A model generated the notes under the pieces. The model saw only the letters and a list, made by a program, of their open reading frames with translations. It was not told the origin of the DNA and ran no database searches. A DNA stretch of 64,000 bases from assembly GCA_002221725.1 (NCBI GenBank), contig NJFT01000026.1, positions 124,001-188,000 on the forward strand. The letters are read 5' to 3'. Shown in pieces: positions 32,487 to 46,213 of the stretch (the stretch's first letter is position 1; the number at the start of each line of letters is the position of its first letter). This DNA is from Scedosporium boydii. Its lineage: Eukaryota > Ascomycota > Sordariomycetes > Microascales > Microascaceae. The position numbers and the translations under genes were made by a program.

Positions 32487-35479
32487 TTAGGCCATGAAAT
32501 CCTCCTCCATCTGCGTAAGCCCACCACCACCCTGAATACCGCCCCTCGGTTCCTCCACCTCATCAGCGTCAGACCTAGCTCGCACCGGAACATCCCCCTG
32601 AACCCCGTCAACTCTCACCCTCCGCACAGGCTCACTCGAAGGCCCAGCCGCCGACGCAGGCCTCTGTTGCTGCTGCTGGGCACCAACAGCCGCAAGAGCC
32701 GAAGCCGCGGCGGCAGCTTCGGTATGCTTAAACAGTTCCTTGAACCAATCTGCGGCGTCTTTGTTGCCCTCGACGAGCCACTTGAGACAGAGGGTGACGC
32801 GCTCCCTCGAGAGGGGCTGGTACCCGTCGTAGGAGACGCAGTTGAGCAGGGCGACGAGCCCGTTGTTCTGGAGGACTTGGCGTTGGACGTCGGCGTTGCC
32901 GGGCGTGCCGCGGCCGGGACGGGGTTGGAGGAGGGTGGCGATTATGGTGAAGATGGGGGCTTTGACGCCGGCCCAGGCGTATTTGCTGCCTTGCTCGCGG
33001 GAGGTGCTTCCGGAGTGCTCTGAAGTCATGTCCATGGGGCCCGTGGAGTCGAAGGACTCGTTATCCGAATCCGGGTCAAAATCGGAATGGGCGTCGTGGT
33101 AGTCACGGTTGTGGTGATGGTGATGATGGTGGTGGTGAGGGTGGTGGTGATGATGATGATGATGATGGTGGTGAGGGTCCTTGGGAGACGATGAACTCCC
33201 CGAGCTGCCTGGTTGACGGACGGCTTTCGGTTGGCCATTACTCATATCGACGAGCGGCAGCTTGGGAACCGCAGCTTCGAGCGCAGTCAGCAAAACGATG
33301 AGGTCGTAGACTGCCTCCCACTTGATCAAGAGTTCTCTCGTCTCACGGATTTCGGCCACCAGCTCGATGAACTCGAGGTACTGGATCAAGGCCGCCTTCG
33401 CTCTTTGCATCTCCCAGTAATCCATGCGGAAATCAGAGGGCTCCATTTTACCCTCGCGGATCTGGGATTGGACGTGCATAATCGCCGCGTATTCGGGCAC
33501 TATAAACGAGCGGAAGAAGGTGTAGAAGAAATGGATCAACTTGAAGAGCTTGGACTTCTCCTGCTGGGAGACGTCGTCCATGTGGGCGGTTGTCGAACAA
33601 AAGATATCGCCCACGAGTCGTAGAAGGACGGACTGGGCGGGAGACAGAATGAAGTTCCGGTACGAGCTAACCCTGTTCCACGCGGCAGGGATGAGCGAGT
33701 TGTGGTGAAGGGCGAGAACAATATCTCGCATGACTTGATATACGAGCGCCGTATCATCGAGAACCCAGATACCAACGTAAACGAGCATCTCCTTGAAAAG
33801 ACTCCTGCCAGAGTTAAGGGCCAGGAACATCTTGCACCGCGTTTTCTGGAGATTCTCGCCACAGGGCGTAAGCCCGTCGCCATGGCTATCCAGGATGCAA
33901 GTCTTGATGATCATGTAGAGCGCCTCAATCTGCCTAGGATCGAGGATGTTGGGAATCTCCGTAAGAATTCCAGACGACATGACCTCGTCGTCGTTGTGCA
34001 GCCTTGAGCTATAGGTGGTGGGGCTGGAAGGATCGGTGGTACTAGAGGCTAGCTCCTCAGCCCAGCGCTGAAGAAGAGCCTTGCGAGCCGAGCCGAGTTC
34101 CTCCTTGGCTGCGTCTACGGATTGCATTGCCGTGACATCCTCGAAGTTGGCACCCACTACCTCGGTCCACCATGAGTCGATCTCATGAGAAGTTCGCAGG
34201 TAAAGCCGGTCGCGGTCCCATTTCGATTTGGTGTTCGGGTCCCAAACGGGAGTCACGTTGCTATCATCCTGAACGTGAATCTTATAAGGCACTTTTGGCA
34301 GCCAGTTCCAGGCTAGAGGCGATACCGAATCTAAAGGACTGGGGTGGTCCTTGGCATGATGCGCCATGTACTCTTTGAGGAGAGCCGTGGCGGAAGGGCC
34401 GAGTTTAGAATTGCGGGCCAACCAGTTATTCACTTCGGTTCGGGCTACCTCCATGTTGGGCTCGGTCCATCTCAGCTCGGCGGGCACGGGCGACTCTGGG
34501 ACGGGTTCGCCCTCGGCATCATCAAAGAGCACGTCCAAGAACAGCTGCATCTTGTTCCAATGGTGGCCCACGACCCAATTGTGGGCCTGTTGCAGAGTCG
34601 TCACCAAGAGACGTTTGACTATTTGGTAGGTAAGGTCAGCTATTCTTTAGTATCCAATAAAATAAAAAGGAGAAAAAGGGGCGGGTCTTCATACAAAGGT
34701 CATGAATTTCAAGGACTTTTTCGAAGAAGTCTGTGGTCCCCTCAACATCACTGCCAGGACTCTTGCTGTTATTCGTCACATAGGCGCAGAGGACGATAGT
34801 CTTGTAGGCCATTTTGTCAAACGTGGCAGCAGCACATAGGTCCTGGGGCACAGGACGAGAATCACTGACTAGAATATTCCTGGCAATCTGCATCAAGATG
34901 TCAAGAATCTGGACATCCTCCTTGATGGTGGCGTAGTTCTTGACAATCAGCGTTGAGCTCTGAGGGTAGGAAGCAGCAACATCTGGTCCTTCAAGCGGCC
35001 CAAGAGCACGGTTGGCAAGATTTGGAATGGCTGATTGGAAAATCTTTCTCAGATACACCCAGATTTCAATATTGGGGCCAAACTTTCTTGTGCTATGAGG
35101 GAAGGTTAGCTGAGCCTCCGTAACAAGTTCCACTGGTAGTATTCAAAACAAAGCGACAAAGGGGAAGAGGAAGAAATGAGGCTAGGTGTCTGAGGAGCAA
35201 TGTGGGGAATAAAAGAAATAATCAGCATAAGATATAACAATCCATTGCCACTCACCGAACATCTTCATCCTGGGTCTTCTCCAAAGACTTGGACAACATA
35301 GAGATGGCCTGGCGAGTAGACTTGGGCCCCAGGACAGGCCTGCCAGTGAAGTGACATTCGATAGTAATGAGGCTCGCAAGCAGACACTTCTCCTCTATCG
35401 ACTCTCCGAGACTAGGCGGAGCTGATGGCAGAGGAGCCGAGACCGCCGGCTGGGCCGAAGACGACTCGGCTACCGACAT
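32487..35479 (-). CDS. Ataxin-10-like protein with polyhistidine runs
   Basis: Exons 35479-35256, 35092-34695 and 34618-32487 give 917 aa. Most of the protein is helical, ARM-like and soluble. Near residues 770-860 a segment reading NGLVALLNC, then RERVTLCLKWLVEGNKDAAD, resembles the ataxin-10 (Atxn10/Ctr86) domain, in which a loss-of-partner loop is followed by a conserved helix and a GN motif. Upstream of it sits a linker with 11 and 9 consecutive histidines around one proline. The start is the ATG at 35479 (MSVAESSSAQ). The frame is open further but without an ATG. The family assignment rests on the C-terminal block only. A Far11/STRIP-type helical protein is a less likely alternative. Confidence 0.6.
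33105..33175 (-). repeat. Codon repeat encoding polyhistidine
   Basis: Imperfect GTG/ATG trinucleotide repeat on the plus strand, read as CAC/CAT on the coding strand, encoding eleven His, one Pro and nine His. Mixed codons argue for selection on the protein and against a pure slippage product. Confidence 0.85.
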
Positions 35480-36634
35480 GGCTCGTGCTCGATCGAGGGT
35501 GACGCTATCGTGGGGCGCTTCGAGGAGGAAAAGAGGATGAAATGAAGTAAGATCTGGTCTTTGTTTGGGACTCGAACTCCCAGAAGGAAACAATGCTTTA
35601 TGGGTGGCGTGGGCAGAGAAGCTGGATGGCGATGAATTTTATTGGAGAAAGTGTGGGAGCCCAGGGTTCACTATTTTCTTTTTTTTTTTTTTTCTTCTTT
35701 TTTTTCCGCTTTTCAAAACAGATGAATAAGGAGGGCTGCTGGCTCAGATCGGCGCGTGTATATGATGCACCAAACTTGAGCCCTAAATATATTTAGGGGG
35801 GTTAGAGATGCGTCGGTGAGAAGATGGCGACTGTAGAAGATGAAGGTCTCTCTTTCTCTCTTGGGCGTCGTTGACCGAAATCGAACTTTGATCTCGAAGT
35901 GGGGCAAATTGAGAGGACGCTGGATCTCCAAATCGTGAATGTCACTAGTACTTGAATATCATTAGTCATTATCTAGTATTTAGGCTTTATTTAGCTCACA
36001 ATACAAGTCCAAGATACATCCACAACTATAGTTCATCAAGAAGCCCTCGACATGAAGAGAACATCGATACCTCGGGGCAGGTCAGTGGTGGCTGAATATA
36101 GAACACGACTTACTATAGAGAGGCTGATAATAACTAGAGCATGACTTCCAAGTATCAATATGTCCAAGCACTACAGTAGTAACCTGCCAAAGGTATCTAG
36201 TTCCAAACTGCCTCCTCTCGCGATATCTTCACCCGAAGCTGCCTTCGAGTAGTGGCTGGTCCCCTTGCCATTCTACCTCTCTGCCATCTCTAGATCCCTC
36301 GAAACCTACTGCGACTTCTTGTAGACCAAACTATCATCATTCCCACACACTCCGAAGTAGCCGACACGGACGGAAACTGCTTATATTCTGCATCATAGTC
36401 GTGATTCTATACCCCTTTATTCAATACTTCAACCACGTAGTAGGAACTACCCCCCGTATATCAATGCAATCAGACGTAGAGAGTAAGAAAAAAAGAAAAG
36501 CTCCCAAAAATTCAGGCGCCATGGTATACTCAAGTCTCAACACCGCAGCCATACAAAAGAGAAGAACACAACTCATTGGCGCCAAGACATATAAAAATCC
36601 CAAAACATTCCGAAATCCCTTCAAAACTCTCCCC
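35480..36634. other. Intergenic region before the ataxin-10-like gene
   Basis: Contains the promoter of the minus-strand ataxin-10-like gene and, at its right end, the 3' UTR of Med13. A T-rich tract lies at 35668-35706. No coding feature is seen. Confidence 0.45.
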
Positions 36635-39600
36635 TCACATCAACAGGTACAATGCCCTAACAGCCTTCTCAGCAGCAGCAACATGCCAAGGCCTCACATC
36701 CCCCTCCCTATCCGCCACGCCCCTAACCCTCGCCAACGTCCCCAACGCCCTGAAATGCCCCAACATCTCCCGCAGCAAACCCTCGTGCTGCCTCGGGTTC
36801 CCGCCCTCGCTGTACACGACGTTGACCTCCATCACGACGGGCGGGTCCTCGATCTTCGTGCCTCCGCGCTTGATGAGGTAGCCGCTGAAGAGGGACGGGT
36901 TGATCTCTGTCGGGGATGTGGTGTTGTTGAGCTTGTGGCTGAGCACGCAGCCCCACGACTGGTCCATGACATCGACGAGGATGCCGTCCGCCGCGGCGCC
37001 GTCGGCTGCTGCTGCGTTGGTGTCGCCGCCAGGCGTGGGTGCGTTGGCGGGCGTGGGGGGGTTGCCGCTCTGCTCGGGCGAGAGGATGCTGGCCTGTGGG
37101 GTGGAGGCCGGCGTGGTGTAAAAAGTCGCCGATACGGATGGGTTGAGCCGGATGGCGGGCGGGATCAGCTGGAGCGACGGGCTCGTGTCCACCGTCATCA
37201 GGGCCAAGCTGACCCTGGCTTTGGATTCCGTTTGGGCGAGACCGGTCCAGAAGTCCATCTCATCTGCCTCCATGGGCCCGCACTTCGTGATGACGACTCT
37301 CCAATGGACCTTCCACATCGATATGAGGTCATGCGTCGTTTCCCAAATCTCGTGAGCAACGTCCGTGAAGGGTGTCGCGAGGGGCCGGCCCTTTCGTCCA
37401 AGACAATATGAAGCCGTCATCTGCTGGCTGCCTCGACTATCCGTCCATGCCGCCGTAACCCATCGTCCGTTGACGCTGCGTGCATAGGACACGTGAATGC
37501 ACGAGTTCTCGTGCATAACCGATGCGGACGGCGTCGCCGCGAGACTAAAGTCTATAAAGCGCGGCGCCACCTGCTCGAGCATGATGGCTGGCGCCGGCGC
37601 TGGCCCGTTGAATAATGTACACCGGTCGTAGATCTCGAGACAGAGCTTGAGCATGTCGGCGGGAGGTTGAATAACTACGGAAGAAGTCCCGCAGACGAAG
37701 TCAGACGGAACGAGCTGGAGGACTAGTTCGTTTGACGGTACGGCACTATTCTTGCCTGGTAACGGGCTCTTGTAAGCTTCCGAGAGCTGCTGGAATGATG
37801 TACACGCCTCCACGATCGAGCTCGGATTGGCGGGCGAATATATGAAGAATACAACAAAGTTCTTCGACGACTCCGCCGATCCTCTAAGGGCCTGGCATAA
37901 AAGCTCTACGCGCTCCGCAAGAGCTGAGCTGATACACGGGAAAACGGTTCCCGGCGTGACTGAGATTTTATCCACGTCGTACCGGACCAGCCCGTTTGAG
38001 ATGCTCTCTGCTGATGCAAGACGGCCAAAGCTTCCGAGTTTCATAGATTCATAAACACTTCCCGCGCGGTCCATGAATAGGTCGACGCTATCGGCCATAC
38101 CATCCCATCCTGGAAAGACGCATACGGCTTGCACGTCCTTCGGGCCTAGCGATGGCCCAAGCCCGAGACTTTCCCAGAACGACACGGCGGATGGAAGGAC
38201 AGAAAGCCTCGTCTCCGCCCGCTTCAGCTCGAGGTGAGGGGGGGGAATCTGGTATACAGTCGGAGGCATGGGTATTGACGAATCCCGACCGGGGACAGGA
38301 CGCGGCTGGAGAAGCGGGCGGCTGGGGGGACCGAGCGATGGCGTCCCGTCCTGAATCTCCGAGAAGATCCGAAGCTGACACTCCGCAGCTCCCGCTAGGC
38401 TCGCCGGAATAGATTCACGCAATCCTTGCAATGCCTGTCGCGACAGCGAAGCTAGCTGACGGCGTTTGACGGGAGAGGGCACAGGCGGGTTGCGCAAGGC
38501 GACGTCGCTGAGTATCTCCAACGAGCCGAGCGCTGCCTGCTCCGTCAAGATCTGCGCGATGGCCACCATGTCCTCATCGGGGAGCGACAACTGGAGAGCG
38601 AGCGGTTCTGGATCGGCGAATAACTTCGCCACCGGCATCTCCGAGGCTCCCGCTCGGCCAAGACGAGGAAGTTCCAGGACGAAGCTTGGGTCAGAGTCGT
38701 CGGGAACTTCGACGTCCCGTAGTGATGTTGCGTGCGAGATTAAATCATCTTCGTTATTCGTTCGTCTTGGCACCGCAGACTTGATGGGCGAGAATGCCTC
38801 CTCGCTCGACACGCTCGTGTCGTCCTGGTCAGACATTGTACTGCCATCATCACATTCCACGTCTGCGAGGACATCGATCTTTGTAGGGCTAGCATGAATA
38901 GAGCTAGACTCCAGACCAGTCGTTATACGCGCAATCATGGCTCCGTGATTTTCGGGAAGGGCCTTTAGATTCTTGCTGTTCTTCCCGTGGCGTCTGAGAT
39001 AATCGGTTGTTGGCGGCGCTTTATGGTTCGAATCTTCTTTGCTAGGCGACCAAGTAAAGGCGTATTTGCCTCCATTTACGTATTTGCTAGTGACCGGGTG
39101 TAGGGTCACGTCGTCGAATTCAACCTTGTCGTAGACACTCCTTCGTCTTGTCTGCGGCGCAGAGGTCGGAGGGCGTTTGGGCCGATAGACTGCTGTCCGG
39201 ACACGCTTGAATACGGTATCTGGATCAAAGGGGCTGTGTTCTCTTTTTATATTACTGCCAGGCCTCATCTTGGACGCAGCTTTGGTTTCATCTCCAAGCG
39301 CACTCCTAGCATGCCTGAGCTCCGGTTTTGCAAAGACCGGCGACTCCTTCTTGATTGAAGAGCCTTGGGCCGGGGACTGGTCAGGGACACCCGTAGTATC
39401 GGTCCCGGTCAGGAAGGGTGGCGGCGGAGGTAATATGTCTGTGAATGGGCGGTGGTTGGATTCGGGGATTGACGTTTGAGGGTCCGGGTTCGCAATATCC
39501 GCGGTTAGCATGTCCACATCCAGATCCACGGCGTTGCTGACGGGCTGATCATCAAAGAAGTTAAAGTCTGCATCTGTAAGCTCTCCATCCGGGAACATGT

Positions 39601-41330
39601 CTCCGTCTAGGTCAGCAAATAAGTGATCGGCGTCTGTGAGGTAGGGAGCCTCGTTTCTATCACGTTCCGCATACGCATCACCATCACCGAGCGGGGCCGC
39701 ACTAGACATGACCACATCCGTATCAACGATGGCAAGGCTGGGGGGCTGAGCGTGAGGGCTAATTACAGCGCCATCGAGACTCGGTGTCGGGGCACTCGGG
39801 TTTTGGATAGCATCAGGAGGCGTAGGGTACATCACGCCGGCCGCCAGGGCTGCCACGTTGCCTGCACGCTGCAAAGCTAAAGGCGAGTTCCCATTCACCT
39901 GTTGACGGGAACGGTTTTCTGCGTCTACGGGTTCTCGGGGTGCTTCGCGCTCCTTCTTCCGTTTCGCTATGGCCTCGTTCCGTTCCGCCGCCTCCTGAAA
40001 CCAACTCTTAGCACGTCCTAACGGATCGTATGATTCGTCGCGACCAACTAGTGTGTTCCCCCCAAGTCGACTCATGGGTGGTAGGCTTGCATTGTGTCGT
40101 CGGAAACAGAGACAAGCCGGCCAGGAGATGGCGATCGACGTGGTTATGATGGAAGGCGGCATGCCGTCCGCCCTCTGTTCATAGAGTTTCTGTCGCGGAA
40201 CTCGAATGGCTATCCAAGGACAGGAATCCAATACCTGAGAGGGTATTCCCTTGAGCTGAAGCAATCTCGAGCAAATTTGCCGCCAGCGCGAGGATCGCGT
40301 ATCATGAAAGCGGCTAATTTGTGTATCAGGTGTCTGGGCGACGCCAGTATCGAGATGCGATAATCCGAGATCCAGGGACCCTTGCGAGAAAGCCCGTACA
40401 CCAAAAGGGGCAACAAGTATTGGTGTCTCCGTATATGGCGAAGAGAAAAGAGACACTTGGGGTTTATTCAGAGACAGTAGTCCTTCTCCGGCATGAAGGG
40501 CAATATTGATTATGAGAGTTCCTGTAGGCGTAAGATAGAGACGGAACGACGCCGTTGCAGATAGGCCGGATATCGTCGCATCTTGGCTCTCCCCAAGCGG
40601 CTGACTGGGGCAGAGAAGAACGGTACGGTTGTCCAGGGGCGTAGCGCCCGTCCGCTTCACAAAGTCGGCAAGGATCGTGCCTAGCAGTGCAAGGATAAAA
40701 TTATCGTAGGCATCATTAACTGTGATTGCGCCCAGGGACGCAGCCTTTAGATCAATCCCAGACACTGATAGAGATTTCGCATCCTGCTCGACGACACCCC
40801 ACGAAGAGCTGGAAGCCAGGCTAAAAGAGGCAGCCGACTTAACCTGGAGCCCAGCGTCTAGCAATGACGATCCGGGAAGGGAACCGGTAGGGGTATTGTT
40901 TCCTTGTGGTCCTGGAAGTCGCGGCCTCGATAGGCTCATCGGCTCGAAGGAGCCATCGTCAACGGGTGAAAGTGTAACTCCTGGGATGTCGAGGTTTTTG
41001 GGGAGGGCAGGACCGATCGAGAATGAGGAGGTTGCATTTTCCCTCGTGGTGACGCCGAAGTGCCATATTATTCGGCGCGTGGTATCAAAATGCGCGATAC
41101 ACCCTTGATTCCTGAACAGGCTTTCGACATCTTGGATAACGGTGGGATTTGGTTGCGACTGGTACTGATCGGTGGCAGAGAGCTCGTAGGTTCGGTATGC
41201 GATAGAGGAGATATTATTCTGTTTTTGGCAGCAATCAGTTAGCGACACAGGCTTACGGACAAGACATAGGCTTGACCAGTATGGAACCAACAATTATTAA
41301 AGTATTGGTCGTATATTCTCCGGCCTCCAT
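36635..41330 (-). CDS. ssn2: Mediator subunit 13 (Srb9/Ssn2)
   Basis: Largest subunit of the Mediator kinase module (with Med12, Cdk8 and cyclin C), a nuclear regulator of RNA polymerase II. A 39-nt first exon (41330-41292) encodes MEAGEYTTNTLII. After a 73-nt intron, exon 2 (41218-36635) begins NNISSIAYRTYE; total 1540 aa, normal for filamentous ascomycetes. The conserved N-terminal domain spans about residues 1-350. The middle is disordered, rich in Ser/Pro/Asp. The C-terminal Med13 domain contains GRWVTAAWTDSRG, then the WKVHWRVVITKCGPM block. The tiny first exon was placed by its match to the family N-terminus and by clean splice sites. Confidence 0.95.
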
Positions 41331-42640
41331 GTCGCTGGCTGTCGCAAGCCAGGCGATGGCTGGCAGAGAAAGCCGTGGGTCTGACACCCACGGAGAGGAC
41401 GAAAGCAAGGAATGCGCCCGAGTATCAACGTTACGCAGAGGGTTTCTGTCGACAGTTTAACAGGACGGTTTCGGGGGAGGATGGGGAGCAAGTATCGTCG
41501 GTAGATGAAGTCTCGCGTAAGCGGACCTCCATCTCAGAGAAGAGGTCTGCCGGTTTCGTCGTGGGAGGTGATGGGCAACGTGCGTCGACGAGGTTGCAAG
41601 CAGCTCGAACTGGCGGAGAGTTGGAAACGGGATATGTCCGAGCGTTTCTATGATTTGTATCCCAATTCAGTCGGATGGTAATAGCGAAATGTCGAAAGCA
41701 AGCTGGCGACCGAGCTCCGGATGATGATGATGATGGAGTTGGGATTGAGATTGATGGGTTGATACTCGAACTTGGCCAAGGTTGAACCTGGTGGGATCGC
41801 GGCTCTGGGCCTGGTTTGGTAATATTAGCCGCTGGCTGCCAAAAGGGTCTGGTCCGATCGGGCATGCCACAACGCCCCACGCCACCCTAACCCGCCTGTA
41901 AATCCCCACCTCACCCACTGGCGCAACCCCTAGGCCCACTAAAAGTTGGGGTCAAGTTGTCAACCATGCCACCTCGAGATTCTCGAGGAAATGCAAGATC
42001 AAATCAGGATGACGGAATGGGTCCTTCCATTAATATTTGCTGGAGTCTCTGCTCGCCTTTCTTTTACAAGATACCACCTCCAACCTACGGCACGCTTCTT
42101 CGTACGGTTCCCAGGACAAGCCGATTCATAGAACCCCCAGCAACTCCCAACGTGTCCATAAGGCAAGACTTGATCTAGCTAACGATAAGCGTGTGGCATG
42201 AATGCATGATGGACACTGCTGGGTCTTAGAATCCCGAAAAGAACCGGTTTAGACATGTCTAGGCTTCTGACTCAGAGTCTCCGTCTCGACGGAGAGCAAC
42301 GCTGCATCGTTTTGTACCTGACTAACTTCACGAACGGGCAGTATATGGACCATTTGTCACTAATTCTGGGCATCGCCAACCTTATGTACGTTAGAGCCGG
42401 GTCCCAGTGTCGGCGAAGACTTTCGAGTCGACACGAAAGGCAAAGCTAGATCGATCGGCTTGCCCTCGTTTTAGGTTTATCCAGCCCGAGGAGATACAAG
42501 CTACTATTGACACGAGTCCTTCCACAAATCCTCTTCCCCCGGTAGTTGATACCTGTTCCCAAAAGCGAAACCCGCGAGCTGTTGAACCCGCTATGTGATT
42601 TAAATTGTCGAAAATGCCTCCGAAACTCCATTCTGTTCAC
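41331..42640. other. Med13 promoter region and intergenic DNA
   Basis: 1.3 kb without a supported gene. The minus frame 41880-41431 is open for about 149 codons but overlaps the expected Med13 leader and has no domain. The right end holds the 3' UTR of the phosphorylase gene. Confidence 0.45.
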
Positions 42641-43691
42641 CTAACCTTCCTTCATAAACTCGGGGAAGAGGTACTGGACCCGCGCCCACGCCTCAGGGTT
42701 CCTCCCTTCGGGCTTAGTGATGCCAGCGACTGCGCCAACCGACATACCCTCGAGGTGCTTAGCCAACACCACGCTGCTGTGCTCCTGCTTGGTAAGCTGG
42801 TCAAGGACAGCACCAACAAGACGCTTGGCGTTCCTGCCGTTATGCTCCATGTTCTTCATAACCATGGCAACGTCGACATCCTCGGTCGAGTGCCAGCAGT
42901 CATAATCTGTGGCCATGCAGATCATCTGGTAGGCAATCTCAGCCTCACGAGCTAGCTTCGCCTCAGGCAAAGCAGACATATTGATCACGGAGCCTCCCCA
43001 AGTACGGTAAAGGTTGGACTCGGCCCTAGTCGAGAACTGAGGTCCCTCTGTTTTTCGGGTTAGCTGGCGTTTAACGCAAAGTTGTGGCAAAGCATCACTA
43101 GATCTTACCCATGACAACAACGGTGCCCTCCTCGTGAAGTATAACACCGTTTCCTTCCATGTGGTGTGCACACTTCTTGACGATCTCCGCAAGGTTGTGG
43201 TCGAAGGGGTCCGCGAATCCAACATGGCCGACAAGACCACCCTCGAAGAAAGTGAACGGACGGACGCCCTTGGTCCTATCAATGATCTGGTCTGGGACGA
43301 CGAAATCCATAGGCTTGATCTCCTCCCTCAGCGAGCCGACAGCAGAAAAGGCGATGATGCTGCGAACACCAATATGTCGTAGTGCGGCAATGTTGGCGCG
43401 CGACGGTACCTCGTGGGGAGCATATTGGTGGTTGTGACCATGTCGAGCAAGAAACGCTACGGGGACCCCATTGTGACGCGAAATGAGGATCGGAGAGGAA
43501 GGATATCCCCAGGGAGTTATGGGGTTGATGCTGGCCACGGGCTCAAATCCCTCGATGTGGCTGAGGCCAGTACCGCCAATAACGGCGATATGGACGGGCT
43601 CTGGGAATACCAATAGCTTGTTAGACCCTTAACTCTATGAATTCGTTCGTTCGAGATCGTGTTTACCGTCAAAGCTGACAACGAGAGCCAT
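42641..43691 (-). CDS. 5'-methylthioadenosine phosphorylase
   Basis: Cleaves methylthioadenosine with phosphate to adenine and methylthioribose-1-phosphate, the entry to methionine salvage, in cytosol and nucleus. Exons 43691-43667, 43600-43109 and 43047-42641 give 307 aa. The first exon encodes only MALVVSFD plus one base and joins to give FDEPVHIAVIGGTGL. The phosphate-binding GGTG loop, the SRHNG segment and ARHGH follow. The nucleoside site block EGPQFSTRAES and WGGSVINM is intact, with Asp in ATDYDCW as expected for MTAP rather than PNP. It diverges from ENP2. Confidence 0.95.
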
Positions 43692-44180
43692 TGCGGGGCA
43701 GTGTACGCGCAACGAGGGGACAGGGGGGTGAGGGGGAGAGAAGCGAGGCGCGGTATGGTTCACACGGTTCGCAAACCGAATTTGAAAAGGCAGCCAGAGA
43801 ATGAAAGTTTTCTACGAGTATCGTGAAGAGAGAAAACAGATCTGAAAAATGCTCATTTGATCCCACCTTGTATTATCAATGCCTCCAACCTATGATTACT
43901 ACGATCCGGAAGGCGTGCTCGCGGCGGATATTTTTGGGAGGAGGGGCTCCTGCCCCACTAAATCCGCCTTGTTATCTTATCGCCGCCTGGCAGAAATTTT
44001 TTTATTTTTTATTTTTCGAGCGCCAGCTTCAATCCAGGCCAATTTAGGATCCACACCGATTCATTCGTCCATCAACACTCGGCCTTGCTTCACCACCCGC
44101 ACACTGAATACCTTCCACGGCGCCGGAAAATTCGAGTCTAAATCTGATACGGCATCTCGGAGGATCACTGTCGAATCGAT
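43692..44180. promoter_or_regulatory. Divergent MTAP/ENP2 promoter region
   Basis: 489 bp between two divergent starts. Contains a T-rich run (44005-44020). Both promoters must lie here. No factor site was recognised. Confidence 0.45.
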
Positions 44181-46213
44181 ATGAAGCTTTCTAATCCGGA
44201 CGCTGTGTCCGTGTACACAGTCTCCGGAGGGGCTGGCAAGACCCTACCAGACTGGCTGGCGAGGCGGAGGAAAAGGAATTTGAAGGATGACCTTGAATAC
44301 CAAAACAGAGTCGAACTTCTCCAGGACTTTGAATTCGAGAGCGCATCCATGTGCATTAGGATTTCCGAGGATGGCAACTGGGTCATGTCCACCGGAACGT
44401 AAGTCTTGGTCGCCACCCTCTCTCCTCCCAATTCTGCTCGCGCTTGTTGACCGCTGACCTTGCTCGCAGTTACAAACCTCAAATCCATGTCCACAACCTT
44501 CCAGAATTATCCCTCTCCTTTGCGCGACACACGACCTCCCTCAACCAATCCTTCCAGATCCTCTCGAACGACTACACCAAGTCTATCCACCTTCAGAACG
44601 ATCGCAAAATCGAGTTCCACACTCCCATGGGATGTCACTTCGAAACCAGGGTCCCGAGATACGGCCGTGATATTTTATACGATAGGCATTCGACGGAGGC
44701 CCTTATTCCGGCGGTTGGGTACGATGTGGACGGCAACGGCGAGGTATTCCGCATGAACTTGGAGCAGGGGCGATTCATGAGGAGCTACCACGTTGATCTC
44801 GGCGAGCCAGACGTTGGAGAGGGACTACAAGGCGGCATCAATGCCGCAAGTGTGAATGTTGGTGCGATAGCAGAGACGACTCATAACCTCCTTGCCTTCG
44901 GCACCTCGATAGGGACGGTCGAGTTCTGGGACCCTCGATCCAAGGCCAGGGTTGCGCGCCTCGCAGGCCACGATGGCGGCGTGACAGCGCTGAATTTTAA
45001 CCCCAATGGCCTGTCTTTGGCCACTGGCTCCTCCAACGGCATAATACAAATTTTCGATCTGCGACGACCAGTCCCGCTTCTCAGGAAGGACCAAGGATAC
45101 GGATTTGCGGTGCACAAGCTTATCCACATGACCACCGCCTCTCAAGAAAAGAAGATTTTGTCTGCCGACAAGAAGATTATCAAGATTTGGGACGAAGCGA
45201 CTGGAGAACCCTGGACGTCTGCTGAACCTACAGTCGACCTGAATGACGTCGCCTGGTGCAAGGACAGCGGACTGATCCTTACAGCGAATGAAGGCTCCGC
45301 TCAGCACGCGTTCTTTATACCCCAACTCGGCCCGGCACCTAAATGGTGCTCATTCTTGGACAACCTCGTCGAGGAGCTCGCCGAGGAAGCCCGCCCAGAG
45401 ACGTACGAGAACTACAAGTTCTTGACGATACCGGAACTCAAGTCACTCAGCCTTGCCCATCTTATCGGAAAGACCAACCTTCTACGACCGTACATGCACG
45501 GTTTCTTCGTTGCCTCGAAACTCTACGATCAGGCGCGACTTATCGCCAACCCTTACGTCTGGGAAGAGGAACGTGCCAAGAGAGTCAAGGATAAGATCGA
45601 GAAGGAGCGCGAATCGAGGATACGTGGGAAGAAGAAGGTCAAGGTCAACCAGAAACTCGTTGACAGGCTGCTCAAGAAGCAAGAGAATAGGGAGACAGTG
45701 GATGTCACTGCTGGTATCCTTGGCGAGGACCGTTTCGGAAAGATGTTCGAAGATGAAGAGTTTAAGGTGGACGAGACTAGCTGGGAATACCGGTTGATTA
45801 ACCCCAGTGCCGCCGCTGCGACTTCCCTGGCAGCTTCTACCGCGAATAACGGAGCGGATTCGAAGCGGTCTGGAAAGCGGGATTCAGATGACGAGAGTTC
45901 TGATGAGGAGGCGCCCATAACACGACGGGAAAAGGCCTCGACGAAGACGAAGGCAAAGGACGAAGTTGTGATGAGGGTATCATCTTCTCAGAGGCGAGGC
46001 GGTGCGCGGGACTCCGCCCTAGGCTCGCGAATTAGCCAGTCGGGCAGGATCACAAAACCACGCGCCGAGAACGTTGTTGGCGAGCAATCGATGAGTTTCG
46101 TACCGGAATCCAAGAAGGCGAAGAAGCAGGAGCAACAACAGCAACTCCCGACGAGGACAAAGCGGTCGGATGCTCGGCGAAGCGCAAGCGGGAACACATT
46201 TAGACGTATGTAA
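44181..46213 (+). CDS. enp2: Ribosome biogenesis WD protein Enp2 (Nol10)
   Basis: Nucleolar 90S/SSU-processome factor needed for early 18S rRNA maturation. Exons 44181-44398 and 44470-46213 give 653 aa. WD-type repeats occupy about residues 60-330 (GTVEFWDPR, GIIQIFDLR, KIIKIWDEATG). The conserved helical block KFLTIPELKSLSLAHLIGKT and the NUC153 motif near residues 495-525 (EDRFGKMFEDEEFKVDETS) identify the Enp2 family. The tail is basic and disordered, with poly-Gln (EQQQQQLP). The 71-nt intron ends TCGCAG. Confidence 0.95.

Noticed and set aside
41431..41880. 149-codon minus open frame upstream of Med13
   Set aside because: It lies directly before the Med13 first exon, is Pro/Ser-rich and most likely belongs to the leader or promoter.
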